From: Actinomycetes bacterium
GTDB lineage: Bacteria; Actinomycetota; Humimicrobiia; Humimicrobiales; Humimicrobiaceae
Length of the DNA: 64,000 bases
NCBI GenBank assembly: GCA_022396035.1
Contig: JAIOXO010000005.1
Span: 16,567 to 80,566 of the forward strand
Direction: 5' to 3'
Shown here: positions 8,983 to 16,599 of the stretch, piece by piece
Numbering within the stretch: the first letter of the stretch is position 1
Layout of the letters: every line of letters starts with the position of its first letter
Made by a program: the position numbers and the translations under genes
Notes under the pieces: generated by a model
What the model saw: only the letters and a program-made list of their open reading frames with translations
The model's database searches: none
Told to the model about the DNA's origin: nothing

Positions 8983-9996
8983 TTATTTATTATTGAGCTG
9001 TGACAGAACCTCTTTGGAAATTCTTTCTACCAGGTCTGAATAAAGTACGGCCTTGCTCTCCGGCTGGAATCTGGGATCAATAAGTTCGCAACTTTTTTCA
9101 TCACAAGAGATGCATAAAGATTTTTCACCGACGCATTTTTTGGCGCTCCCAAAGACCCTGAGCCTGTCTTTTACGGTGTCTTTAGCAGCAGCCATGGCCT
9201 TGTTTACCAGGTCGGGGTAGCTAATGGCCCCCGGGTTTTCCTGCAGGTATTTTCTGGCAGCATCTACTGCATTATTGGACATCCCGGTGTAGAAGTTTAT
9301 CTTGCATATTCCCATGCTGACTGCTTTCCTGAAATCATTATCAGAGATTCCTGAACCTCCATGAAGGACCAGGGGGATATCAGCAGTATCCCTGATGGCT
9401 GCCAGCCGGTCAAAGTCAAGCTCCGGCTCTCCCTTGTACAATCCATGGACATTGCCGATAGCTATAGCCATGGCGTCGACACCGGTTTCATTGGCAAATC
9501 TTTCAGCTTCTTCAACTTTGGTAAACAACTCTTTTTGGGCTGCATGAGCAGTAGCAGCCTGTTCTCCAACTGCTTCTCCGCCTACTGCGCCTATTTCTCC
9601 CTCTACACTAACCCCTACACCATGAGCAACTTTTACCACTTCTTTGGTTCTGGCAATGTTTTCTTCCAGAGGAAATCTGCTGCCGTCAAACATAACTGAA
9701 GTAAAGCCAGCCCTAATAGCCCTCATAACCGTTTGCAGGCTCTGGCCATGATCCAAGTGTACGCAAATAGGAATCCTAACCTTGTCTGCTGCATGTGTAA
9801 TAGCTGGTCCTATTTCTTCAAAATTCAAATATTTAAAATGAACCTCGGCTACCTGCATGATTATGGGAGAGCTTTCCTCAAGGGCAGAATCTATAAGGGT
9901 ATCGATTAGATCGAGGTTGGTGATATTGAAAGCACCTACCGCATACTTATTCTGTTTGGCGTGAGTTAATAAATCGTTTAAGTTGATAAGAGCCAT
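8983..9996 (-). CDS. Class II fructose-bisphosphate aldolase family protein
   Basis: A zinc-dependent class II aldolase (fructose-bisphosphate or a tagatose/ketose relative). It shows AVGAFNITNLDL, the metal-binding HLDHG near residue 82, EGEIGAVGGE near 135, VHGLYKG, and HGGSG near 213. The start chosen is ATG 9996 (MALINLNDLL), preceded by AAGGAAA; the frame stays open upstream without family sequence. The protein has 337 residues. The C-terminus carries four cysteines in a short stretch (CVGEKSLCISCDEKSC), not part of the standard enzyme and possibly metal-binding. It stands alone, without other glycolytic genes. Confidence 0.9.
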   Translation of the reverse strand: MALINLNDLLTHAKQNKYAVGAFNITNLDLIDTLIDSALEESSPIIMQVAEVHFKYLNFEEIGPAITHAADKVRIPICVHLDHGQSLQTVMRAIRAGFTSVMFDGSRFPLEENIARTKEVVKVAHGVGVSVEGEIGAVGGEAVGEQAATAHAAQKELFTKVEEAERFANETGVDAMAIAIGNVHGLYKGEPELDFDRLAAIRDTADIPLVLHGGSGISDNDFRKAVSMGICKINFYTGMSNNAVDAARKYLQENPGAISYPDLVNKAMAAAKDTVKDRLRVFGSAKKCVGEKSLCISCDEKSCELIDPRFQPESKAVLYSDLVERISKEVLSQLNNK

Positions 9997-10163
9997 AAAA
10001 TTTTTCCTTTTGCCTTGCTTGTTAATTATATAGTGACCTAAATTATATAAATACTTTTTTTTAAAATCAACCATTATATAACCCATGGCCGGCGGCAAGT
10101 AGAAAAAAGGATTAATAAATGTTATATTCCTATCTGTATTTAAATTTTAACAGGGGGGAAAAA

Positions 10164-10400
10164 ATGACTTATGCATATGTCCTGATTAAATCAGATCAGG
10201 GCAAGCAGAATGATGCTTTGGCCAAGATAAGCAAGATGAAGGGCGTGGAAACCGCCCATACGGTTACTGGACCTTATGATATCGTTGCCTATGTAGCGGC
10301 AGAAGACATGGCTTCTCTGGGCAGAACGGTTATATCAAAGATACAGAATCTGAACATGATAAAAGATACCATGACCTGTATCGTTCTTGATTTATTATAA
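10164..10400 (+). CDS. Stand-alone Lrp/AsnC effector-binding (RAM) domain protein
   Basis: A 78-residue protein consisting only of the alpha-beta sandwich effector domain of Lrp/AsnC regulators (TYAYVLIKSDQGKQ, VTGPYDIVAYV, TMTCIVLDLL). No DNA-binding domain is present, as in the SraA-type stand-alone RAM proteins. ATG 10164 is chosen because it is preceded by a run of G (AGGGGGG) and begins the domain; upstream in-frame codons look non-coding. Such proteins may bind amino acids or modulate full-length Lrp proteins. The ligand is unknown. Confidence 0.85.
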   Translation: MTYAYVLIKSDQGKQNDALAKISKMKGVETAHTVTGPYDIVAYVAAEDMASLGRTVISKIQNLNMIKDTMTCIVLDLL

Positions 10401-10426
10401 ATGTAGTTTAAAGACAAGGAGAAATT

Positions 10427-11368
10427 ATGAAATTAATTCCCAAAGTTATAACAGGAGTTGTTATTTTTATAGTGGCGCTGGTACTTATACTGAATAGTTT
10501 TATAGTAGTACAGGCAGGTAACGTAAATGTGTTAACCCAGTTTGGAGAGACTATAGGGGTAACTTTTTATCCCGGCTTGCATGCTAAAATTCCTTTTGTA
10601 CAGAATACAGTTAATTACTCTACCCGCCAGGTTACCTATGAAACCAGTGATGCACCGGATGCCAGTACTGCCAATTATCCTGATTTTGCGGTGGACACCA
10701 CCTCTTCAGACGGCCAGCAGATCCAGCTGAAATACACCATAAGGTTTTCAATTGACGGGAAACAGGCAGAATGGGTGCTAAACAATATTGGCACCATGGA
10801 TGACCTGGTAGAAAAGGTAGTAAAAGCTGAAGCCAGGTCCCTGGCCAGGAATATACCCAAAAAATATACTGCCCTTCAACTGTACTCCGAACAGGTATTT
10901 GATGTTCAGGACGAGCTTGAAGATACACTGAGGCCAATCTTTGATAATAACGGGGTAATTCTTGATGAATTTTTATTGAGGAAAATTGATTTTACCGAAG
11001 AGTATTTTAGCGTACTGGAAGAAAAGCAGATTGCAGAGGAAAGAATTGAGGTAGAACGAAATATCCTGGAACAGGAAAGAATAAGAAAAGAACAGGTTAT
11101 TATACAGGCAGAAGCAGAAGCGCAAGAGATTACTATCAGGGGTGAATCATTAAGGGAATATCCGGAAATTATACAGTTAGAGTTCATCCAGAAACTATCT
11201 CCCAATATAAGCTGGGGCATCCTTCCGGAAGGTATAGTACCTCTGGTGGATTTAGGAGACCTGCAGGGACAGACGCAAGAGCTTCCTGGCCAACAGCAGA
11301 GCACTCCCACTTCAGTAGAACCGGAAGAAACAGAGGAAACTGAAACCCAGGAATCTATAATTGAATAA
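10427..11368 (+). CDS. SPFH/prohibitin-family membrane protein
   Basis: A 313-residue band-7 protein. An N-terminal hydrophobic anchor (residues about 6-30) is followed by the SPFH domain (VQAGNVNVLTQFG, GLHAKIPFVQ, then LKYTIRFSI). A long charged helix follows (residues about 190-240, rich in E, R and K), then a low-complexity acidic/Q-rich tail (EPEETEETETQES). Such proteins form membrane-associated scaffolds. The preceding AsnC-like gene and the following HAD gene lie close in the same direction, so they may share a transcript. Exact function unknown. Confidence 0.88.
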   Translation: MKLIPKVITGVVIFIVALVLILNSFIVVQAGNVNVLTQFGETIGVTFYPGLHAKIPFVQNTVNYSTRQVTYETSDAPDASTANYPDFAVDTTSSDGQQIQLKYTIRFSIDGKQAEWVLNNIGTMDDLVEKVVKAEARSLARNIPKKYTALQLYSEQVFDVQDELEDTLRPIFDNNGVILDEFLLRKIDFTEEYFSVLEEKQIAEERIEVERNILEQERIRKEQVIIQAEAEAQEITIRGESLREYPEIIQLEFIQKLSPNISWGILPEGIVPLVDLGDLQGQTQELPGQQQSTPTSVEPEETEETETQESIIE

Positions 11369-11385
11369 GGAAAAGGAGAAAAGTA

Positions 11386-12186
11386 TTGGTCCAGTTAGTG
11401 GCAATAGATCTTGACGGCACACTGTATAACTCTGATTCCAGGGTTAGCTCTGAAAACAGAAGGGCAATAGCAGAATGCCTAAAACGTAAAATAAAGGTAA
11501 TAATTACTACCGGCAAGACCATATCTTCTGTGTCCCAGGTAATAGACCAGTTAAATCTGGTAGATCCCCAGACAGTATCCGGGGGTTCGGCAATAATTGA
11601 CCGGGATAAAAAAGTGCTGTTCAAGCTTAATATACCCACTGACTTGGCCAATGAAGTGGTTCTTTTAACCAGAAAATATAATAAAGGCCTGGCTTTAAGT
11701 GCAGATGACGGATTGCTTTATTATGAAAAAGACCATCCGGGTATAGATTATATTGCCAAGACCGGTGATAAGACAGTTAAGGTAGAGGACCTAACCCAAG
11801 AAAAGATAATTTCCAGGGCGCTGGTATTTACGGTTACTATTGATGCCCAGGATGAGTTTAACCGCATAATTGAAAAGGAGCTGGGCCAGAAACTGAAATT
11901 TAGAAGGGGCGGCCCCATATTCTTAACCGCAGTCAACAAGAGTGCAGGTAAGGCTTTTGCTCTCAAAAAAATTCTGGAAAAATTCAATATTCAACCTTAC
12001 CAAGTGGCAGCCATAGGAGACAGTGAAAATGATCTGGGGATGTTGAATCTTGCCGGCATAGCCATTGCTATGGACAATGCCCCCCAGGCAGTTAAACAGA
12101 TAGCAGATCATGTGGTTAGCGATAATGACAACCATGGAGTAGCGGAAGCCCTGTACAGGTATGTCTTAAATGGAAAGAATGGATAA
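11386..12186 (+). CDS. Cof-type HAD-IIB family hydrolase
   Basis: A haloacid-dehalogenase hydrolase, likely a sugar-phosphate phosphatase. Motif I DLDGTLYNSD lies at about residues 8-17, motif II TTGK near 44, a C2 cap in the middle, and motif IV GDSENDLGML near 215, followed by AIAMDNA. These are the classic Cof-type signatures. The start is TTG 11386, preceded by AAGGAGAAAAG. The last 17 bases overlap the VIT1-like gene. Substrate cannot be inferred. Confidence 0.9.
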   Translation: MVQLVAIDLDGTLYNSDSRVSSENRRAIAECLKRKIKVIITTGKTISSVSQVIDQLNLVDPQTVSGGSAIIDRDKKVLFKLNIPTDLANEVVLLTRKYNKGLALSADDGLLYYEKDHPGIDYIAKTGDKTVKVEDLTQEKIISRALVFTVTIDAQDEFNRIIEKELGQKLKFRRGGPIFLTAVNKSAGKAFALKKILEKFNIQPYQVAAIGDSENDLGMLNLAGIAIAMDNAPQAVKQIADHVVSDNDNHGVAEALYRYVLNGKNG

Positions 12187-12763
12187 TTTTGTAGACAGGA
12201 TAAAGACCTATAACCGGATCACCAATATGTCCAAACTGGTTAGGAGGTATTTTGCCGTAAACGGCTTTGATGGGGTAATAACCATCATCGGGGTACTTAC
12301 AGGTAATTTTATAATAGAAACCACCAGCTACTCCAATGTACTGATAACCGGTCTGGCTGTATGCATTTCACTGGGTGTTTCCGGGGTTTGGAGCGCTTAT
12401 AACAGTGAAAGTGCTGAAAGGAAGAAGGAAATAGACGATCTTGAAAAATTCACCCTGCATAATCTGGATAAGACAGTAATCCATTATGCCCAGGGTTATG
12501 CTACCAAGGTGCTGGCAGCAGTAAATGGATTGTCGCCGGTTATTACCGCCCTTATTCCCATTATTCCTTTTTTCTTTGGAAGCATAATCCCTCTAAACAT
12601 TTCTTTCTATCTATCTTTTGGGCTGGCTTTTTTAGTTTTAGTGGGTATAGGTTTGTTTTTGGGGAAAATATCCAGGACCAGTTTGATAATAAGCGGGATA
12701 AAAATGGTAGTAGCCGGCGCATTTACTGCCGGGTTAAGCTTCCTGCTTTCATTTATAGACTAG
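12170..12763 (+). CDS. VIT1/CCC1-type membrane transporter
   Basis: A 197-residue protein with about five membrane segments. It resembles the VIT1/CCC1 family (iron/manganese transporters): an amphipathic start, then GFDGVITIIGVLTGNF in the first membrane helix and a charged central loop (SESAERKKEIDDLEK). The cytosolic metal-binding domain of plant VIT1 is absent. The start overlaps the HAD gene by 17 bases, suggesting coupling. A strong hairpin follows the stop. Iron or manganese as substrate is inferred from family only. Confidence 0.7.
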   Translation: MERMDNFVDRIKTYNRITNMSKLVRRYFAVNGFDGVITIIGVLTGNFIIETTSYSNVLITGLAVCISLGVSGVWSAYNSESAERKKEIDDLEKFTLHNLDKTVIHYAQGYATKVLAAVNGLSPVITALIPIIPFFFGSIIPLNISFYLSFGLAFLVLVGIGLFLGKISRTSLIISGIKMVVAGAFTAGLSFLLSFID

Positions 12764-12764
12764 A

Positions 12765-12796
12765 TAGACAAGCAGGCGGCACTGCCTGCTTGTCTA
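12765..12796. terminator. Bidirectional hairpin between VIT1-like gene and glnA
   Basis: A perfect 13-base stem (TAGACAAGCAGGC at 12765-12777 pairing with 12784-12796) and a 6-base loop, sited just after one gene and just before the convergent glnA stop. No strong U tract follows on either strand, so it may be a weak or factor-dependent terminator, or an RNA-stabilising end. Confidence 0.75.
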
Positions 12797-12806
12797 ACTG
12801 CTTTAA

Positions 12807-14144
12807 CTACAGTACGGAGAGATATGTTTCCAGCTCATAATTGGACACATGGGTACGGTATCTATCCCATTCAATTTTTTTGTTCTCTATAAATTTATAG
12901 AATATATGGTCACCCAGGGTCTTTCTCATCAGCTTGCTTTTTTCCATGAACTTAACTGCTTCAAACAGGTTATTGGGAAGGGTATCTATTGAGGCTTTGG
13001 CCCTCCTTTTTTCATCCATTTCAAAAATATTTTCTTCTATAGGATCGGGCAATATATAATTGTTGGCTATTCCGTCCAGCCCTGCAGCCAGCATTACCGA
13101 GAAGGCAAGGTAAGGATTGCAGGCAGGATCAGGACACCTGAACTCAATCCGGGTAGAAGCTTCTTTGCCTGGCTTGTACATGGGGACTCTTACCAAAGTT
13201 GACCGGTTCCTTCGAGCCCAGGATATATAAACTGGAGCCTCATACCCCGGTACCAGCCTCTTGTAAGAGTTAACCCACTGATTGGTAACCGCTACAATAT
13301 CCTTGGAATGCTTGAGCAAGCCTGCTATATATGCTTTAGCTTCCTTGGAAAGGTTATAACTGTCACTGGGATCATGGAAAGCATTCTTATCCCCTTTAAA
13401 CAATGACTGGTGGGTATGCATACCGCTGCCGTTAATTCCAAATATAGGTTTGGGCATAAAGGTAGCATATACTCCATGATTGGTGGCTACTTCTTTTACC
13501 AGCAGCCTGTAGGTCATAGCATTATCGGCCATAGTAAGGGCATCGGTATATCTGAGGTCAATCTCGTGCTGGGAGGGGGCCACTTCATGATGTGAATATT
13601 CTACCCCGATCCCCATAGCTTCCAGGTATAGTACCGTATCCCTTCTAAGCCCACTGGCCACATCCAGGGTAGTTAAATCAAAATAACCGCCTTTATCCAG
13701 CACCTCGGGAAGACCTTCATCTGATTTAAAATAGAAGAATTCAAGCTCGGGACCTACATAAAAAGTGTAGCCCAGATCTTTGGCTTTCTTAAGTGTCCTT
13801 TTTAATACCCAGCGAGGGTCTCCGTCAAAATGGGTTCCATCAGGATTCAGGATATCGCAGAACATCCTGGCTACTCCATGCTCTTCCGGGCTCCAGGGAA
13901 GTATCTGGAAGGTGTTGGGGTCAGGCATGGCGATAACATCGCTTTCCTCTATTCTGGAAAAACCTTCGATTGAAGACCCGTCAAAACCCATTCCTTCCTC
14001 CAGGGCTCCTTCCAGCTCTTCTACGGTTATAGCAAAGCTCTTCAGGAAACCCTGTACATCGGTAAACCACAACCGGATAAACTTGATACCGTTATCTCGC
14101 GCTTTCTTTAAAACATATTCTTTCATCTGTTCTGTATTTTCCAT
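12807..14144 (-). CDS. glnA: Glutamine synthetase type I
   Basis: Makes glutamine from glutamate, ammonia and ATP. At 445 residues it is the short GSI-alpha form. Visible are GFDGSSIEGF near residues 53-62, the active-site block YVGPELEFF, NGSGMHTHQSL, the ATP region RRNRSTLVRVP and RIEFRCPDPACNPYLAFSVML. The adenylylation-site segment of the longer GSI-beta enzymes was not seen, so control is more likely transcriptional or by feedback. It has a strong AGGAGG ribosome site and an apparent promoter of its own downstream of glnK. It forms the end of the amtB-glnK-glnA group. Confidence 0.96.
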   Translation of the reverse strand: MENTEQMKEYVLKKARDNGIKFIRLWFTDVQGFLKSFAITVEELEGALEEGMGFDGSSIEGFSRIEESDVIAMPDPNTFQILPWSPEEHGVARMFCDILNPDGTHFDGDPRWVLKRTLKKAKDLGYTFYVGPELEFFYFKSDEGLPEVLDKGGYFDLTTLDVASGLRRDTVLYLEAMGIGVEYSHHEVAPSQHEIDLRYTDALTMADNAMTYRLLVKEVATNHGVYATFMPKPIFGINGSGMHTHQSLFKGDKNAFHDPSDSYNLSKEAKAYIAGLLKHSKDIVAVTNQWVNSYKRLVPGYEAPVYISWARRNRSTLVRVPMYKPGKEASTRIEFRCPDPACNPYLAFSVMLAAGLDGIANNYILPDPIEENIFEMDEKRRAKASIDTLPNNLFEAVKFMEKSKLMRKTLGDHIFYKFIENKKIEWDRYRTHVSNYELETYLSVL

Positions 14145-14173
14145 ATTTCCTCCTGTTAACTTATTTTAAAAGT

Positions 14174-14217
14174 ATTATACCTTAAAAACTGTAATGATTA
14201 TGTTAAATCTGTGTAAA
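14174..14217 (-). promoter_or_regulatory. glnA promoter with three 11-base-spaced repeats (candidate GlnR-type operator)
   Basis: On the minus strand TTTAC (14213-14217), TTAAC (14202-14206) and ATTAC (14191-14195) recur at exactly 11-base steps, followed by a TATAAT (14174-14179). OmpR-family activators bind such tandem repeats, and the actinobacterial GlnR box has the same 5+6 spacing with AC-ending half-sites. The array overlaps the expected -35 position. The GlnR-like gene lies in the same cluster. Confidence 0.55.
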
Positions 14218-14220
14218 CTT

Positions 14221-14562
14221 TTATCCAATGGCGCTGGTGCCCTCTTCTCCGGTCCTGATTCTTATGCACCGGTCCAGCTCAATTATAAAGATCTTGCCAT
14301 CGCCGATATTACCGGTTCTGGCACCTTCGGTAATGGCCTTGATGGTAGGTTCCACAAACTCGTCATTAACCGCTATCTCCAGACGTACTTTCTTTAACAG
14401 ATTAACTTCATGTATGACCCCGCGGTAAGTTTCCGTATAGCCTTTCTGCTGTCCGCAACCCAGTACATTGGTAACCGTCATTTTATATATCTGTTGGTCG
14501 AACAGGGCTTTTTTAACATCGGGCAGCTTATGCGGCTGTATCATGGCAATTATTAATTTCAT
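14221..14562 (-). CDS. glnK: Nitrogen regulatory protein PII (GlnB/GlnK type)
   Basis: A trimeric signal protein that binds ATP/ADP and 2-oxoglutarate and gates the adjacent ammonium channel. It has 113 residues with [13 protein letters not shown] at the start, the T-loop [14 protein letters not shown], and the B/C-loop region [11 protein letters not shown]. Residue 51, the tyrosine uridylylated in E. coli, is histidine here, while Tyr46 is kept. Signalling is therefore probably by effector binding alone. It lies 24 bases downstream of amtB, the usual amtB-glnK pairing. Confidence 0.94.
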   Translation of the reverse strand: MKLIIAMIQPHKLPDVKKALFDQQIYKMTVTNVLGCGQQKGYTETYRGVIHEVNLLKKVRLEIAVNDEFVEPTIKAITEGARTGNIGDGKIFIIELDRCIRIRTGEEGTSAIG

Positions 14563-14586
14563 AATATTCTCCCCTGTAATAAGTTA

Positions 14587-15828
14587 TTAATCATTCTGAA
14601 AAATCTGAAACCCTGCATAGGCTTCCATTGCATGCTCTTCAATATCCAGCCCCTTGATTTCGGTTTCCCTGGATACCCTGAGTCCTATGGTCCTCTTAAT
14701 TAAATAAAAGGCACCCAGCATAATGGTAAAAGTCCAGGCAAACACACTGACTACTCCTGTCAACTGTATCCCTAACAACCTGAAACCGCCTCCAAAGAAC
14801 AGCCCGGCGGTATCACCATAGCCGGCCAGGGCAGCAAATTCAGGCTGGGCAAAAAAACCTACAGATAAGGTGCCAAAAGCCCCGCATAGTCCATGAACCG
14901 AGATAGCTCCCACCGGATCATCTATCCCTAACTTTTTATCTAGAAAATCTACCGACAGGCTGCATAGAACCCCTGCTGCCAAACCTATTATTACCGCACT
15001 CAAGGGAGAGACTACTGCACATCCTGCAGTTATGGCTACCAGGCCGGCCAAAGCACCATTGAGGGTCATGGAAGCATCAGGCTTCTTGTAACGCAGCCAT
15101 ACAAAAAACATGGCACTGACCGAACCTGCAGATGCGGCCAAACAAGTGGTAACTGCTACCGTGGAGATAGCCTGACTTGAACCGGAAAGAGTGCTGCCGG
15201 CATTAAACCCGAACCAGCCAAACCATAGTATGAATACCCCTAAAGCAGCCAGCGATATATTATGGCCGGGGATGGCATTGGAAGAACCATCAGGATTGTA
15301 TTTACCAAAACGGGGACCCAGCACCATGGCTCCCGCCAGAGCAGCCCATCCGCCCACTGAATGCACTACCGTAGAGCCGGCAAAATCAATCATGCCCAGC
15401 CCGGAGAGCCAGCCGCCGCCCCAGATCCAGTGTCCGGCTATGGGATAGATAACTGCAGTTATTATAACTGTGTACACCAGGTAACTTTTAAACCTGGTTC
15501 TTTCGGCCATGGCTCCGGAAACAATAGTGGCCGCAGTGGCTGCAAACACTGCCTGAAAAATCCATACAGCAAAGTTGGATGTATCTGCGGGATTGGTAAG
15601 AGACAGCCAGAAACTGTCTATGCCTATAAAACCACCAAAATCTGAACCAAACATCAGGCCAAAACCCAGAAAGAAGAAAACCAGACTTCCCAGGCTGAAG
15701 TCCATAATGTTTTTCATAAGGATGTTAACAGTATTCTTGGCTCTGGTAAAACCAGTTTCTACCATGGCAAAACCGGCCTGCATGAAAAATACCAGAAAGG
15801 CTGCCAATAAAATCCAGATAGTATCCAT
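14587..15828 (-). CDS. amtB: Ammonium transporter AmtB
   Basis: A channel for ammonium with about 11 membrane helices in 413 residues. Family blocks include FFMQAGFAMVETGFTRAKN at the N-terminus, SVGGWAALAGAMVLGPR, LGVFILWFGWFGFNAGS, GALAGLVAITAGC and VHGLCGAFGTL, containing the twin histidines typical of the pore. The C-terminal tail (ETEIKGLDIEEHAMEAY) includes the segment that contacts PII. The ribosome site GGAGG sits in a hairpin directly before the ATG. Upstream is the GlnR-like gene, 78 bases away, with repeats between them. Confidence 0.96.
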   Translation of the reverse strand: MDTIWILLAAFLVFFMQAGFAMVETGFTRAKNTVNILMKNIMDFSLGSLVFFFLGFGLMFGSDFGGFIGIDSFWLSLTNPADTSNFAVWIFQAVFAATAATIVSGAMAERTRFKSYLVYTVIITAVIYPIAGHWIWGGGWLSGLGMIDFAGSTVVHSVGGWAALAGAMVLGPRFGKYNPDGSSNAIPGHNISLAALGVFILWFGWFGFNAGSTLSGSSQAISTVAVTTCLAASAGSVSAMFFVWLRYKKPDASMTLNGALAGLVAITAGCAVVSPLSAVIIGLAAGVLCSLSVDFLDKKLGIDDPVGAISVHGLCGAFGTLSVGFFAQPEFAALAGYGDTAGLFFGGGFRLLGIQLTGVVSVFAWTFTIMLGAFYLIKRTIGLRVSRETEIKGLDIEEHAMEAYAGFQIFQND

Positions 15829-15830
15829 AA

Positions 15831-15861
15831 AACCTCCACAAAATTATTTATGATGGAGGTT
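15831..15861 (-). promoter_or_regulatory. Hairpin covering the amtB ribosome-binding site
   Basis: In the amtB leader AACCTCCA (15854-15861 on the complementary strand) can pair with TGGAGGTT (15831-15838) across a 15-base loop. The second arm contains the GGAGG ribosome site, 3 bases before the ATG side of the leader. The structure could limit translation of amtB. No known riboswitch fold was recognised. Confidence 0.45.
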
Positions 15862-15915
15862 ATTCTAGCTTAAGATTATTTCCATTAAGTTAAGGGGAAG
15901 TTAAATCTATGTTAA
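15862..15915 (-). promoter_or_regulatory. amtB upstream repeats: three TTAAC boxes at 11-base spacing
   Basis: On the plus strand GTTAA occurs at 15889, 15900 and 15911, each exactly 11 bases apart (TTAAC on the amtB strand). The distal copy runs into the end of the regulator gene. Possible -10 elements are TAGAAT (15862-15867) and TAATCT (15873-15878). The same triple spacing occurs before glnA. This is a candidate operator for the OmpR-type regulator encoded next door. Confidence 0.55.
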
Positions 15916-16575
15916 ATCAGGGGAAAACATATAGCCAACGCTTCTGACTGTTTTAAGCATTAAATTGTAGGGGGACGGCAATTTGGACCTTAATCTACGA
16001 ATATGTACATCCACGGTCCGGCTGCCCCCGTAGAAGTCATAATCCCAAACCATTGACAGCAGCTTGTCCCTGGAAAAAGCATGATCCTGATTGTCCATCA
16101 ATAGCTTTAACAGCTCATATTCTTTGTAGGTGAGCTCTATGGGCTTATCTTTTATGCTGAGTTCATACTTATCCAAGTTCAGCACCATCTCTCCCACAGA
16201 AAGGCAGTTGGCAGGATTTATAAGCTCTTTATTTACCATCATCCGGTCCAGCCTGAAGGGCAGCTCTGAGGATAGTTGGGGATAAAAAATTACATCAAAA
16301 GTACTTAATTCTGGCTTAAGCAGCAGATCGGATTGTTCATAGGCAGCCAGTAACAGGACCGGCAGCCCTGCCTGGTTTATCTGGTCCACCAAACTAAGGG
16401 GATAATCCTCTGGTTGCTTACATCCGGTAATATCCACCGCCGCCAGGCTGTATTTATTTAAATCCAGAATTTCAGGGGCCTCTAAAAAGCTTTCTATATG
16501 ATACGGCTTGGCCAGAAGTTTTTTCTCTATTTGTTTTAGGTTTTGCTCAGCATCTGAAAACACTATTATATTCAT
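15907..16575 (-). CDS. OmpR-family response regulator, GlnR-like, with atypical receiver domain
   Basis: A 222-residue regulator. Residues about 1-115 form a degenerate receiver: it lacks the paired N-terminal acidic residues (reads FSDAEQ) and no conserved lysine is evident, though an Asp is kept in AAVDITG near residue 49. Residues about 125-220 are a winged helix of OmpR type (LTYKEYELLKLLM, SRTVDVHIRRLRSKL, VRSVGYMF). No histidine kinase is nearby. This architecture and the placement beside amtB-glnK-glnA match actinobacterial GlnR, an orphan regulator with an unusual receiver. Control of the nitrogen genes is inferred from that and from the repeats upstream of amtB and glnA. It starts 24 bases after nadE. 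Confidence 0.85.
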   Translation of the reverse strand: MNIIVFSDAEQNLKQIEKKLLAKPYHIESFLEAPEILDLNKYSLAAVDITGCKQPEDYPLSLVDQINQAGLPVLLLAAYEQSDLLLKPELSTFDVIFYPQLSSELPFRLDRMMVNKELINPANCLSVGEMVLNLDKYELSIKDKPIELTYKEYELLKLLMDNQDHAFSRDKLLSMVWDYDFYGGSRTVDVHIRRLRSKLPSPYNLMLKTVRSVGYMFSPDLT

Positions 16576-16599
16576 AACTGCCGCCTCCGGGGCAGGTGC

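Noticed and set aside
9997..10098. Aldolase N-terminal extension to 10098
   Set aside because: The added residues are not like the family and the ATG at 9996 has a good ribosome site.
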